Shown here piece by piece: positions 13,674 to 22,116 of a stretch of DNA of 44,008 nt. This DNA is from Ruminococcus sp. (GTDB lineage Bacteria; Bacillota; Clostridia; Oscillospirales; Ruminococcaceae). The notes under the pieces are model-generated. The model worked only from the letters and a program-made list of their open reading frames with translations, did not search any database and was not told the origin of the DNA. A program made the translations under genes and the position numbers. Position 1 is the stretch's first letter. Each line of letters opens with the position of its first letter. Location of the stretch: contig JAFWSI010000006.1 of NCBI GenBank assembly GCA_017519415.1, positions 1-44,008 of the forward strand. Direction: 5' to 3'.

Positions 13674-16597
13674 TATTCAAGTCCGAGATTCTTACGCTTT
13701 CGCGTTATTTCGTCATTTATGTCCTTATTGTACCATATGAGCGTATCGCGGGGATTGCTGTGCTGGTTTATGGTCTCTCTGAACGCGTTCATTATATTCC
13801 TCGTCAGCGCATACGAAGCGGGAGTAACGGGTATCTCTGTGAGCTCCTCCTGCTGTGCTCTGAGTCTTGACAGCTCGTCCTCCGACCATGACAGCTGACC
13901 GAGAGCCTCCGTATTTGCGGTATCGAATCTTCCCATAGTACCGAGAAGTCCCTCTATCTGCGCCGCGTACTGCACCTGCGTATCCGTCTCCGTGAACCAC
14001 TTTATGAAGCGCCATGCATTCTCCTTGTTCTTCACCTTATTGAAGATAACGGCACCCGCGCCGTTGGAGTTTGCCGCATGGGAAACAGTACCGTCCTCCC
14101 TCTCCGTGCCCGGCACCGGACATATATCCCACAGTCCCTTTATCTCGGGAGAGGCTGCCGTCAGCTGATTGAAGAAGGTATAGTTTGCTATTACCATGGG
14201 GTATTCTCCCGTCCTGAAACGGCTGAACGCGTCGTAGGTCTGCTCAAAGCTGTATTTGGTATAGAAATCCGTCCACTCCTCGAAGGACTGTACCGCCTCA
14301 ACGGAATCAAAGGTTGAAGCCGTCATGTCACTGTTGTAGTAATTCATACCCTTCTGAAGCAGCTTGAGCGCAAAGGTATGACCTGTCTCCGTAGCGGGAG
14401 ATATATCATTCGGCGGCAGTACAAGTCCCACCGACATATAATTCCTTTGCATAGCGGGCAGCATATCCGTAAGGTCCTTCCATGTCTCGGGAGGCGAGGA
14501 AAAGCCCAGCTCCATAAGTATATCCGTGCGATAGAACAGCATGGGAAAGCTCTGACTTATGGGAATTCCGTAGCAGCCGCCGTTATAGCTGTACTGCGTC
14601 ATGGCGTTCTCCTGAAATCTTCCCCTTACCTCATCAAAGTCCCCGAACTGCGATATATCCGCAAGAAGTCCTCGGGCGGCAAGATTAACGGGGAATTCTC
14701 CCCCCAGGAAAAGCGCCACATCGGGGCCCTTTCCCGCAAGAGTAGCCTCCACGACTCCGCCGACAACGAGATTAACGGATACAGGTATGCCTGTTTCCTG
14801 CATGAACCTGTTCTCGGTCATCTCCTTGACCACCTGAGCCTGATCCCTTCCGAGAGCGACCCATACTTCTATTGCATCCTCACCGGTAACGTCCGAAAGA
14901 GTGGTGTAGTCCTCAAAAAACGAGCCTATAAAGGCGTCAAAGCCGAATTTCAGCGACTTCAGCAGCTTCTCGTCACAGCTTGCGAACTCCCTGCCGGCAG
15001 ACGCGAACTCGATATAGTCCACCTCGAGGGGCTGGTCGCGGTTGTCCCTTATCCATGCCGACAGAGAAGCGATACTGTCCTTTATCTGCGAAAGGTATGA
15101 GGGTATCTTCAGGGGCTTTGCGGTACACTTGTCAAGTATCACCGCCATATTCTCTATAGCCGCCGCTTCGGTGCCCTTGCTGCCCGAAAGCTTCTCGATG
15201 CCGAGCTGTATATCCTTCAGCTCCGCCGAGAGCTCTCCCAGCCTGTCTGTGAGCCCCGGTATCTTCTCATGGACGTAATAATCCGTATATTTGTCGGGAA
15301 CGGGTCCCGTTATCATAAGTATCCTGCGGTAATACACGTTCAGGTCTGCCACAACGCTGCCGAGCTGGCGGAGGTATGCGCCTATCTCTCCGGGAACAGC
15401 CTCCATGGTGAAGGTGTGATCCCTTCCGCCCTCCAGCCATACGTATACGCTTTCATCGCCGCTTTCCGGGCATACCACAGACCAGTCCGTACCATAAGGG
15501 AACTTAACGCCGTCAAGCTCCCTGCACGGCACCTTACCGTCGATATATATGCGCCTTACGGAATAAAAGCCGCGTATCTGATCCTGTCTGGCCTTTATCC
15601 CTATCCTGTACCAGCCGCCTGCGCCGACGTTCTCTGCGGGTATCTCCCATGTGACGGACTGGAGCGCCTTTTTCCAGTTTCCGCTGCCTATGGTATTGTA
15701 TACCATTTTGTTTGGGTCCGCAGGTGAGGCAAGGTAGCTGCTGTTGTCGTATGTAGGGTAGAGCGTCGGATCCGACTTATAGGCCGCATTTTCGCCCTCT
15801 ATCCTGAACAGACCGGGCTCCGTATCCTCAACTCTTATATCCGCCTCCGCCCTATCCGCATATTCCCTGTAGGAGGGCAGCTCCTCGCAGCCGCGGAACC
15901 GCAGCTCCGCAACGGCAAGCTGCGCTCTCTCTGAGCTGAAGCTGATCTTATGCCTGCCCTTTTCAAGATGAAAGAAAAGGGGCTGGCTGAACAGTCCGTC
16001 CGAATCGCCGAAGAAGCAGCTTTTCCACATCTGCTTCTGCACCTGTGGGGGACGCACCTGATTTCCGCGCATATCGGTATATATATCTCTTTCGTTCACC
16101 CACACCCTGCCGAGAGTGATACGGAAAGCGGTATCGTAGGGCAGTCTGCCGTCTATTTCCATGCTCAGCTCTATATCGGAGCTTCCCGAGAGCATGGGAC
16201 AGTATTCTATCTCAGCGCAGTAATTCCCTGTCTCGGGAACATCTATCTCGCAGCTTATCTCCCCCTCGGAGCTTTTCCACAGGAGGACGCCGCTGCGCTC
16301 CTCACCGAGATCGTCGGTAAAGCTGCCCGAGGAAAAATCACCGCCTGCACTGTGAGCGAAGTCTGTGCCCTTTATGGTTATCTCCTCCGAAGCGTAGCCC
16401 CCGGAGCCGTACTTGTCGCAGTAATCGCCGAAGCTCATGAGCTCCGGGTCGGCAGGCTCTATGGGATAATATTCCTCAGCGGCAGCCGCAAAGGCGACCG
16501 TACCCCCGGAAAGAACCCCGGAAGCTCCCGCAGGCAGCTGTGCAGCCATGAAAAATGACAGCATCCCTGCCGTCAGAGCTCTGAAAAATCTTCTCAT
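13673..16597 (-). CDS. Oversized extracellular solute-binding protein with jelly-roll-like domains
   Basis: The 974-residue protein has a signal peptide ending near AFA-AAA (about 37), with no lipobox cysteine. Residues 70-235 and 265-400 look like carbohydrate-binding jelly rolls (GNYCAEIEYCPM, GRHKISFSS; GGWYRIGIKARQ, RIYIDGK). Residues 435-565 are mostly helical, and residues 575-974 form a family-1 solute-binding domain (IEVWVALGRDQ, GKGPDVALFLGG, GIPISQSFPMLFYRTD, PETWKDL, AWRFIKWFTE). Usual sugar-binding proteins are ~430 residues, so more than half is extra. The start at 16597 was chosen for its signal peptide and the GGAAAGGCGG site; the longer frame above has neither. It is the first gene of locus A and should feed the permeases. 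How it is held at the surface is not evident. Confidence 0.88.
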   Translation of the reverse strand: MRRFFRALTAGMLSFFMAAQLPAGASGVLSGGTVAFAAAAEEYYPIEPADPELMSFGDYCDKYGSGGYASEEITIKGTDFAHSAGGDFSSGSFTDDLGEERSGVLLWKSSEGEISCEIDVPETGNYCAEIEYCPMLSGSSDIELSMEIDGRLPYDTAFRITLGRVWVNERDIYTDMRGNQVRPPQVQKQMWKSCFFGDSDGLFSQPLFFHLEKGRHKISFSSERAQLAVAELRFRGCEELPSYREYADRAEADIRVEDTEPGLFRIEGENAAYKSDPTLYPTYDNSSYLASPADPNKMVYNTIGSGNWKKALQSVTWEIPAENVGAGGWYRIGIKARQDQIRGFYSVRRIYIDGKVPCRELDGVKFPYGTDWSVVCPESGDESVYVWLEGGRDHTFTMEAVPGEIGAYLRQLGSVVADLNVYYRRILMITGPVPDKYTDYYVHEKIPGLTDRLGELSAELKDIQLGIEKLSGSKGTEAAAIENMAVILDKCTAKPLKIPSYLSQIKDSIASLSAWIRDNRDQPLEVDYIEFASAGREFASCDEKLLKSLKFGFDAFIGSFFEDYTTLSDVTGEDAIEVWVALGRDQAQVVKEMTENRFMQETGIPVSVNLVVGGVVEATLAGKGPDVALFLGGEFPVNLAARGLLADISQFGDFDEVRGRFQENAMTQYSYNGGCYGIPISQSFPMLFYRTDILMELGFSSPPETWKDLTDMLPAMQRNYMSVGLVLPPNDISPATETGHTFALKLLQKGMNYYNSDMTASTFDSVEAVQSFEEWTDFYTKYSFEQTYDAFSRFRTGEYPMVIANYTFFNQLTAASPEIKGLWDICPVPGTEREDGTVSHAANSNGAGAVIFNKVKNKENAWRFIKWFTETDTQVQYAAQIEGLLGTMGRFDTANTEALGQLSWSEDELSRLRAQQEELTEIPVTPASYALTRNIMNAFRETINQHSNPRDTLIWYNKDINDEITRKRKNLGLE

Positions 16598-16730
16598 ACC
16601 GCCTTCACCGCCTTTCCGCGGAACAGTCCCCGCTGCTGCTCCCACAAATAAAAATGCGCACGCTCCCCTGCGTCGGGAATTATGCGCACGGACAGCCTGC
16701 CGACAGTCCCGCTGACTGTCCTTATCCTTC
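16598..16730 (-). promoter_or_regulatory. Locus A leader with attenuator-like hairpins
   Basis: The ~130-base leader carries, on the minus strand, a first hairpin GACAGTC-GACTGTC (16702-16720) and then a larger one whose arms are TGCGCA at 16683-16688 and 16655-16660 with an inner TCCC/GGGA stem. The second is followed directly by ATTTTTATTT (16645-16654). That is the form of an intrinsic terminator placed before the first gene, so transcription attenuation is possible. I recognise no known riboswitch or T-box. Confidence 0.5.
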
Positions 16731-16736
16731 AAAGTC

Positions 16737-16765
16737 AGTATATCAAATTTATTGACCGATGTCAA
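16737..16765 (-). promoter_or_regulatory. Sigma-A promoter of locus A
   Basis: On the minus strand a perfect TTGACA (16760-16765), a 17-base spacer and TATACT (16737-16742) give a start near 16730. The region 16770-16970 between this and the divergent exporter promoter is AT-rich and holds no gene that I can support. Confidence 0.85.
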
Positions 16766-16971
16766 GAAAATGCACGTTCGGTTACATATATAATATTTTT
16801 ACATATCGCAATGAGTTCCAACGACCGTATAAACCGTATAAGCTGCACAAATAATTCTGCCATTTATTGGAGGCACTCACAGATTTTTTCTCCTCATTGC
16901 CCTAACTGTGAATGCAGGATTTTACCAATATTAAAAATATGTAAAATTTCACTCCGTTTTTACGCTTTGTA

Positions 16972-17000
16972 TTGACATTTCGTTGTTTTTGTGGTATTAT
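16972..17000 (+). promoter_or_regulatory. Sigma-A promoter of the ABC exporter operon
   Basis: A perfect TTGACA (16972-16977), a 17-base spacer and TATTAT (16995-17000) lie about 59 bases before the TTG start of the ATPase gene. Confidence 0.85.
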
Positions 17001-17058
17001 GATAGTGTAGAGCAATATATGACGCAATACACGATCACACCAAAAAGGAGAGATAGAC

Positions 17059-17799
17059 TTGGCAAATGTCCTTAAAGTAAAGGAGCTTTCCAAGCAGTAC
17101 TCAAAGGTACTTGCTGCGGACAAGGTTTCCTTTGAGATAGGCGAGGGCGAGATCTTTGCTCTTATCGGACCCAACGGTGCTGGCAAGACAACTACCATCA
17201 GAATGATCTCAACGCTGCTCACTCCTACTTCGGGCGATGCGGTGGTCGCCGGATACAGCATAAAAAAGAACCCCGAAAAGGTCAGGGAGAATATAACCTA
17301 CCTTCCCGACGAAGCGGGTGCATATAAACAGATGACGGGAATAAAGTACCTGAGATTCATGGCAGGTCTTTTCGTTTCCGATCTGGACAGGATAAACGCC
17401 TGTGTGGACCGCGCAAAGAACATCTGCGGTCTCGGAGACAGGCTCAACGACAAGATAGGAAGCTACAGCCGCGGCATGATCAGGAAGCTCCTCCTCGCGA
17501 GAGCCGTAATGACCAAGCCGAAGCTTGCAATACTTGACGAGCCCACAAGCGGTCTCGACGTGCTCAACGCCATAGAGATACGCAAGATGATAAGAAAGCT
17601 CGCCGAGGAAGAGGGAATGTCCTTCCTTCTCTCATCACATAATATGCTCGAGATAGAATTCGTTTCTGACCGCGTCGGCATCATATCCAAGGGTCACCTC
17701 ATGGTGACGGGACGTACCGACGAGCTGAAGGAGCGCTACAGTGCTCCCAATCTCGAGGAAGTATTTGAAAGGGTGGTGAAAGAGAATGAAGTTCATTAA
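17059..17799 (+). CDS. ABC-2 exporter ATP-binding protein, NatA-like
   Basis: This ATPase of 246 residues carries Walker A (GPNGAGKTT, residues 37-45), an ABC signature variant SYSRGMIRKLLLARA, Walker B with the catalytic Glu (KLAILDEPTSGLD) and the switch His in LLSSHNM. Its segment LPDEAGAYKQMTGIKYL is typical of the NatA/CcmA-like drug or sodium exporter class. The start is TTG at 17059 with AAAAAGGAGA upstream, matching MANVLKVKELSK. It overlaps the permease gene by 14 bases, so the two form one exporter. The substrate cannot be read from the sequence; NatAB of Bacillus exports sodium. Confidence 0.92.
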   Translation: MANVLKVKELSKQYSKVLAADKVSFEIGEGEIFALIGPNGAGKTTTIRMISTLLTPTSGDAVVAGYSIKKNPEKVRENITYLPDEAGAYKQMTGIKYLRFMAGLFVSDLDRINACVDRAKNICGLGDRLNDKIGSYSRGMIRKLLLARAVMTKPKLAILDEPTSGLDVLNAIEIRKMIRKLAEEEGMSFLLSSHNMLEIEFVSDRVGIISKGHLMVTGRTDELKERYSAPNLEEVFERVVKENEVH

Positions 17800-19138
17800 C
17801 CTTCTCAAAAAGGAGCTCTCGGAGCTCATAAACGCACAGATGATCTTCGGACTCGTCATCTCTCTCAGCCTGTTCTTCATCATGGGAAATGTGATGCAGT
17901 CCGTGACCGACGAGCTCAAGGAGGACTCCACCCACCCCAAGGTAAACATATGCGACCTTGACGATACGGAGCTCACAAAGGACCTCATCTCTTCGCTGAA
18001 GGAAAGCTGCGAGAAGGTGAATATTATAAGCGTTCAGGGCGAGAATTATGCCGCACCCATGAACGGCAGCGATATTAAGGGCTATGTAGTGATCCCCAAG
18101 GGCTTCACCGAGTCGGTGGAAAAGGGCGAAAAATCAGAGCTCATTTCCGTTAACAAGGTGAAATCCGCTTCGATGTTCAGCTCTCTTACGGGCGGAACGG
18201 ACGGAACGATAGCTCTTATAAACAGCTTCGTCACCTCCCGTCTTGCGGAGCAGAAGGGTCTGTCTCAGGATGATCTGAGCACTCTCGAGTCTCCCGTTAC
18301 GATCACAGAAAACACCGTGGTGGCAGATAAGTCGGCAAAGATCTCCGTATCTTCCGTGCTCGGAAAGATCACCATGCAGAATATGCTGCTTCCCATAATC
18401 ATACTGGTGCTGATAATGATGACCTCACAGTCGCTTATCGCATCAATATCCAACGAGAAGATAGACAAGACCCTTGAGACTCTTCTTTCCACACCTGTTT
18501 CAAGAGGTACGGTCATAACCGCAAAGATGCTTGCAGCCGCTATCGTGGCAATGATTAACGCAGGCGTTATGATGATAGGCTTTTCGGCATACTCAAAGGG
18601 AATGACCAGCGCCATCACCAGCGATCTTCCCGGTGATGTCAGCGTTTCGGACGCTATCGGCGGCCTGACATCCACAAACGACGCTTTCCGCCAGCTGGGA
18701 CTCAGCCTCGGCGCATTCGATTACGTTCTTGTGGGCGTACAGCTTTTCGTCACCATAATGATATGCCTTGCGCTTTCTATAATTCTGGGAGCCCTCGTCA
18801 ACGACTCCAAGTCGGCTCAGACAATGCTCCTTCCCATAATGATGATGGTAATGATACCCTGGTTCGTATCGATGTTCACCGATGTGAACGCGCTTCCCAC
18901 GGTACCTAAGCTCATCGTCAATGCGATACCCTTTACCCACACATTCACCGCGATACCGAATCTCATGTTCGGAAACATGAAGGAATTCTGGACAGGATTC
19001 GTGTATCAGCTGATTATATTCGCCGTCGTGATGTTCTTCGCACTGAAACTTTTCAAGTCGGACAAGATACTCACGATGTCACTCAACTTCGGACAGAAGT
19101 CGAGGTTCAGAAAATCAAGCAAGACCACCGAGGATTGA
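17786..19138 (+). CDS. ABC-2 exporter permease, NatB-like
   Basis: A 450-residue membrane protein with one N-terminal helix (about 22-42), an extracytoplasmic domain of ~170 residues, and a cluster of five or six helices from about 195 (MLLPIIILVLIMMTSQSL through LIIFAVVMFFALKLF). The segment SNEKIDKTLETLLSTPVSRG is the characteristic ABC-2 cytoplasmic loop seen in NatB-type permeases. The C-terminus is basic (KSRFRKSSK). Start overlaps the ATPase gene and has a good AAAGAGAATG context. The pair is followed by a strong terminator. Function beyond export is not determinable. Confidence 0.9.
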   Translation: MKFINLLKKELSELINAQMIFGLVISLSLFFIMGNVMQSVTDELKEDSTHPKVNICDLDDTELTKDLISSLKESCEKVNIISVQGENYAAPMNGSDIKGYVVIPKGFTESVEKGEKSELISVNKVKSASMFSSLTGGTDGTIALINSFVTSRLAEQKGLSQDDLSTLESPVTITENTVVADKSAKISVSSVLGKITMQNMLLPIIILVLIMMTSQSLIASISNEKIDKTLETLLSTPVSRGTVITAKMLAAAIVAMINAGVMMIGFSAYSKGMTSAITSDLPGDVSVSDAIGGLTSTNDAFRQLGLSLGAFDYVLVGVQLFVTIMICLALSIILGALVNDSKSAQTMLLPIMMMVMIPWFVSMFTDVNALPTVPKLIVNAIPFTHTFTAIPNLMFGNMKEFWTGFVYQLIIFAVVMFFALKLFKSDKILTMSLNFGQKSRFRKSSKTTED

Positions 19139-19165
19139 TCCTCTCCCCTTTCCCCATGAAAAGGC

Positions 19166-19206
19166 GCAGCAGCACCGGAACGGAGCTGCTGCACTTTTTT
19201 TATTTC
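19166..19206 (+). terminator. Terminator of the ABC exporter operon
   Basis: The stem GCAGCAGC/GCTGCTGC (19166-19173 with 19185-19192) is followed by ACTTTTTTTATTT, 27 bases after the permease stop. Confidence 0.9.
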
Positions 19207-19234
19207 ACGGGATTTTATCCCAATAAAGCAAAAA

Positions 19235-19255
19235 GCTATGCTTAAACAGCATAGC
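19235..19255 (-). terminator. Terminator of the flippase-deoD operon
   Basis: The stem GCTATGCT/AGCATAGC is followed on the minus strand by TTTTTGCTTTATT. It lies about 130 bases beyond the deoD stop; that stretch is AT-rich and holds nothing else that I see. Confidence 0.75.
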
Positions 19256-19382
19256 CGAGACAAATAAAATGAATAAATATAGAAGGGGAATTGGGGGATT
19301 ACTTAATCCTCTTCTAATATATCGTTTCAACCTTAAAATAATCTTAAAGTTTCCTTAAAAAACTCTGAATATATAAATTAGT

Positions 19383-20093
19383 TTATTTAACAGAATAAGC
19401 CGTCTCCAGAGCGATCTCCATCATATCACGGAAAGTAGTCTGTCTTTCCTCTGCCGTGGTGGAAAGGCCCTTGAGCGGACAGTCCGATACAGTAAGTATG
19501 CAGAGGGCATTCCTGCCCAGTCTTGCCGCATTCATATACAGTGCAGCCGCCTCCATTTCAATGGCGAGTACTCCCATCTTCTGCCACTGAGCAAGGCTGT
19601 CCGCGTCGTCGTAGAAGGTGTCGCTGGAGAAGATATTGCCCACATGGAAGACTCCGCCCTTTTCCTCCGCTGCCTTTACCGCTGCGGACAGCAGGCTCCA
19701 CGAGGCTGTGGGAGCATAGGTGCCGGGAAGTCTGTACTGCGAAGCGTAAGCGGAATTGGTGCTGGCGCTCATTCCGATTACTACATCGCGGAGCTGCACA
19801 TTATCCGCAACGGCGCCCGCCGTACCCACGCGGATAATATTTTCAACGCCGTATTCGCTGAAAAGCTCCCATGAGTAGATGCCTATGGAGGGCATACCCA
19901 TTCCGCTGCCCTGAACGGATACGGGTACTCCCTTATAGGTGCCCGTATAGCCAAGCATTCCCCTGACCTCGTTATAGCATACGGGGCCATCGAGGTAATT
20001 CTCGGCGATGAATTTTGCTCTCAGCGGATCGCCCGGCATAAGAACCGTTTTTGCAATGTCGCCCTTCTTTGCATTGTTATGTGGTGTCGGCAT
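19383..20093 (-). CDS. deoD: Purine-nucleoside phosphorylase, DeoD type
   Basis: This 236-residue enzyme belongs to the hexameric DeoD family, which splits purine (deoxy)nucleosides with phosphate for salvage. Seen are MPGDPLRAKFIAE (phosphate loop), RVGTAGAV, the nucleoside-binding IEMEAAALY, and SDCPLKG with the catalytic Asp (E. coli has SDHI) before STTAEERQTTF. The length is standard. An AAAGGAGG-type site precedes the ATG. It lies 30 bases after the flippase stop, so it is probably cotranscribed with it, although the two functions are not linked by any known pathway. Confidence 0.95.
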   Translation of the reverse strand: MPTPHNNAKKGDIAKTVLMPGDPLRAKFIAENYLDGPVCYNEVRGMLGYTGTYKGVPVSVQGSGMGMPSIGIYSWELFSEYGVENIIRVGTAGAVADNVQLRDVVIGMSASTNSAYASQYRLPGTYAPTASWSLLSAAVKAAEEKGGVFHVGNIFSSDTFYDDADSLAQWQKMGVLAIEMEAAALYMNAARLGRNALCILTVSDCPLKGLSTTAEERQTTFRDMMEIALETAYSVK

Positions 20094-20123
20094 AATAAGA
20101 CCTCCTTTTTTAGCCGTTATTTG

Positions 20124-21554
20124 TCAGCCCCTTTTGAGGAGCTTGTTCACAGTTACGATCAGTGCCTTGTAATTCAGGAATAATATTACTCCCGCAAGTA
20201 TCAGGGCCCACAGCGGATAAAGCTTCACATCTGCCATCAGCAGGCCGCTCATGGCAAGGAGCACCGCCATATTCAGAAGATTTTTCAGGCCGTCGAAGCG
20301 GAAGGGTACATAGTACCTTGCGTCGATGATACGTGCCCAGAAGCTTATGACATAGCTCAGGAAGGTTGCGACTGCCGCACCCTGTATGCCCCAGGCAGGT
20401 ATGAGGAAGTAGTTCATGGGTATATTTACTCCGCAGGCGACGAGAGCCGTCCAGAATGAGTTCTGCGGACGCTTGATAGCAGAATAGATACTGCCGAGGA
20501 ACTGACAGAAGCACATGAACACTACCGCAACAACAAGTATCGGTGTGTAGATATACACGTCTGCATACTCCGCGTGCTTGTCCGCAGGCACAAGGAAGGT
20601 CGTCACAGGCTTGATTATCACAAGGAGCGCCGCCGCCGCAAGGAACATAATGGACTCATAGGCGTTGTATATCTTTCCGTAGAACCTGTTCCTGTCGGCC
20701 GAATTGCTTTCGGTTATGGCAGACATGCTCCACGCCTGAAAGAATATGGTGGAAACAATGCTGATAAGACTTGGTATCCTGTTGGCGAAGTAGTATATAC
20801 CCACAGCGCCCTCGCCGAGCTCGTGGCGGTCGCTGTGCATCTGCTTGAGAAAAAGCCTGTCGGAGAGAGAAGTAACCGCCCACATAACTATAGTAGGTAT
20901 GAGGGGCAATGCAAAGCGCATCATTTCCTTTGCCAGAGCCTTATTGAAATACTCTGCACCCATAAAGCTCCTGAGCTTTGCCGCTATGCACAGAAACAGC
21001 ACCGAGCAGCTGTCCGAGAGTATTACCGCGAGGAGGAAGCCCCTTACGCCCATTCTGAGTCCAAGTATGAACATCATATTGAAGATGAAGAATGTCAGCG
21101 TTGCAAGTATTCCGTCAAGGGAGAAGAGCTTTACCATTTCCCGCGAACGCACGAAGTTCTGACACAGCATACGCAGGGACGACATGGTCACATAGAGTAT
21201 GAACAGTATCCCGTACCCTCTGAAGAAGCTGAACAGCGGCACAAAATGCAGAAACGGCACTATCAGCGCCATGAGCACCATTCCCGTCAGCGTTATCATG
21301 CCCGAGGTGGTGAATACCTCTCTCTTGTCGTAGTCCTTGTCAAGTCCGAAACGGATAAGGTACTCCTGCAGGGCAAAGGTAAAGAGGGGCTGCATGAACA
21401 GCAGCATGGTCTCGAGGAGGTCCTTTATTCCGTTGTTGACGGGGTTCATATTATGGGCATAAAGCCTTGTCAGCAGGATTATGAGTATTTTCGAGCCGAA
21501 GGTACCTATTGCGAATATTCCCGTATTAAATACAAGCTTTTTATATTTATTCAT
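20124..21554 (-). CDS. Polysaccharide flippase, Wzx/MATE-fold (oligosaccharide flippase family)
   Basis: The 476-residue protein has about 12-14 predicted membrane helices, starting NTGIFAIGTFGSKILIILLT as is usual for polysaccharide biosynthesis proteins of the MOP superfamily. Further family-like segments include IYYFANRIPSLISIVSTIFF and FLGSIYSAIKRPQNSFWTAL, where a long-range Asn-rich turn is typical. It would flip lipid-linked glycans across the membrane, but no glycosyltransferases are nearby, so the substrate is open. It has its own promoter and is followed by deoD. Confidence 0.85.
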   Translation of the reverse strand: MNKYKKLVFNTGIFAIGTFGSKILIILLTRLYAHNMNPVNNGIKDLLETMLLFMQPLFTFALQEYLIRFGLDKDYDKREVFTTSGMITLTGMVLMALIVPFLHFVPLFSFFRGYGILFILYVTMSSLRMLCQNFVRSREMVKLFSLDGILATLTFFIFNMMFILGLRMGVRGFLLAVILSDSCSVLFLCIAAKLRSFMGAEYFNKALAKEMMRFALPLIPTIVMWAVTSLSDRLFLKQMHSDRHELGEGAVGIYYFANRIPSLISIVSTIFFQAWSMSAITESNSADRNRFYGKIYNAYESIMFLAAAALLVIIKPVTTFLVPADKHAEYADVYIYTPILVVAVVFMCFCQFLGSIYSAIKRPQNSFWTALVACGVNIPMNYFLIPAWGIQGAAVATFLSYVISFWARIIDARYYVPFRFDGLKNLLNMAVLLAMSGLLMADVKLYPLWALILAGVILFLNYKALIVTVNKLLKRG

Positions 21555-21586
21555 TTCACACGCTCCGAATATAATGATTTAAGGAT

Positions 21587-21615
21587 ATTATATCACATTT
21601 ACCGCTGCTTGTCAT
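21587..21615 (-). promoter_or_regulatory. Promoter of the flippase-deoD operon
   Basis: On the minus strand ATGACA (21610-21615), a 17-base spacer and a perfect TATAAT (21587-21592) precede the flippase ATG by about 35 bases. Confidence 0.7.
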
Positions 21616-21625
21616 CATTTTCAGC

Positions 21626-21653
21626 AAAAAAGCTCCCCGAGGGAGCTTTTTAT
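21626..21653 (-). terminator. Terminator after the DUF4190 gene
   Basis: AAAGCTCCC/GGGAGCTTT with a 4-base loop, followed on the minus strand by a T tract, lies directly beyond the stop at 21660. The symmetric A/T tracts could also let it act in the other direction. Confidence 0.85.
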
Positions 21654-21659
21654 TTATTC

Positions 21660-22010
21660 TCAGACGGACATTAAAGCATCCATATCAAAGAATACCCACT
21701 CGCCACTTGCGAGAGAGACTGCGATAAAGACGACAGCGGCAGCCAGAGAAAGTACGCTCAGAATCAATCCCGCGATGGCCATGCCCTTGCCCGGAGCCTC
21801 CTTATTCAGAGAGATTATGCCGAGTATAAGGCTGACGACGGCAAGCACTGCCGATACGGGATAGCAGCACGATATAAGGAATGCGATGATACCCGTTATC
21901 ATAGAGCCCACAGCAAGTCCCCGGCTTCCCGCAGCCTGTGCATCACTGGGATTCTGCGTACCGTAACAGTTCTGACTGTCCTGCTGTCCGTTGTTGTAAT
22001 TATTATCCAT
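21660..22010 (-). CDS. DUF4190-like small membrane protein (second copy)
   Basis: This 116-residue protein begins MDNNYNNGQQDSQN, a hydrophilic Asn/Gln-rich tail, and has two hydrophobic segments (about 33-65 and 80-105) linked by the short loop NKEAPGKGMAIAGLIL, the pattern of DUF4190 proteins. The start at 22010 has GGGAGGGG upstream; a longer frame would run back through a terminator. Its first ten residues almost equal those of the gene at 22530-22937, so the two are paralogues flanking a DUF2752 gene. The role is unknown. A terminator separates it from the DUF2752 gene, so it may depend on read-through or a weak promoter that I do not see. Confidence 0.75.
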   Translation of the reverse strand: MDNNYNNGQQDSQNCYGTQNPSDAQAAGSRGLAVGSMITGIIAFLISCCYPVSAVLAVVSLILGIISLNKEAPGKGMAIAGLILSVLSLAAAVVFIAVSLASGEWVFFDMDALMSV

Positions 22011-22083
22011 TTGAAGCCCCTCCCGAACATACTTGCCGGATAAATTATACCATTTACGGCGGGTCATGTCAATATAAAAACAA

Positions 22084-22104
22084 GGCTCCCGACCTGCGGG
22101 AGCC
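22084..22104 (-). terminator. Terminator after the DUF2752 gene
   Basis: The perfect 8-bp stem GGCTCCCG/CGGGAGCC with a 5-base loop is followed on the minus strand by TTGTTTTTATATT, 12 bases past the stop codon. Confidence 0.85.
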
Positions 22105-22116
22105 TGTCTGAAGCCT

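Noticed and set aside
16682-16975. Open frame in the divergent promoter region
   Set aside because: It overlaps both the locus A promoter and the exporter promoter and has no protein-like features.
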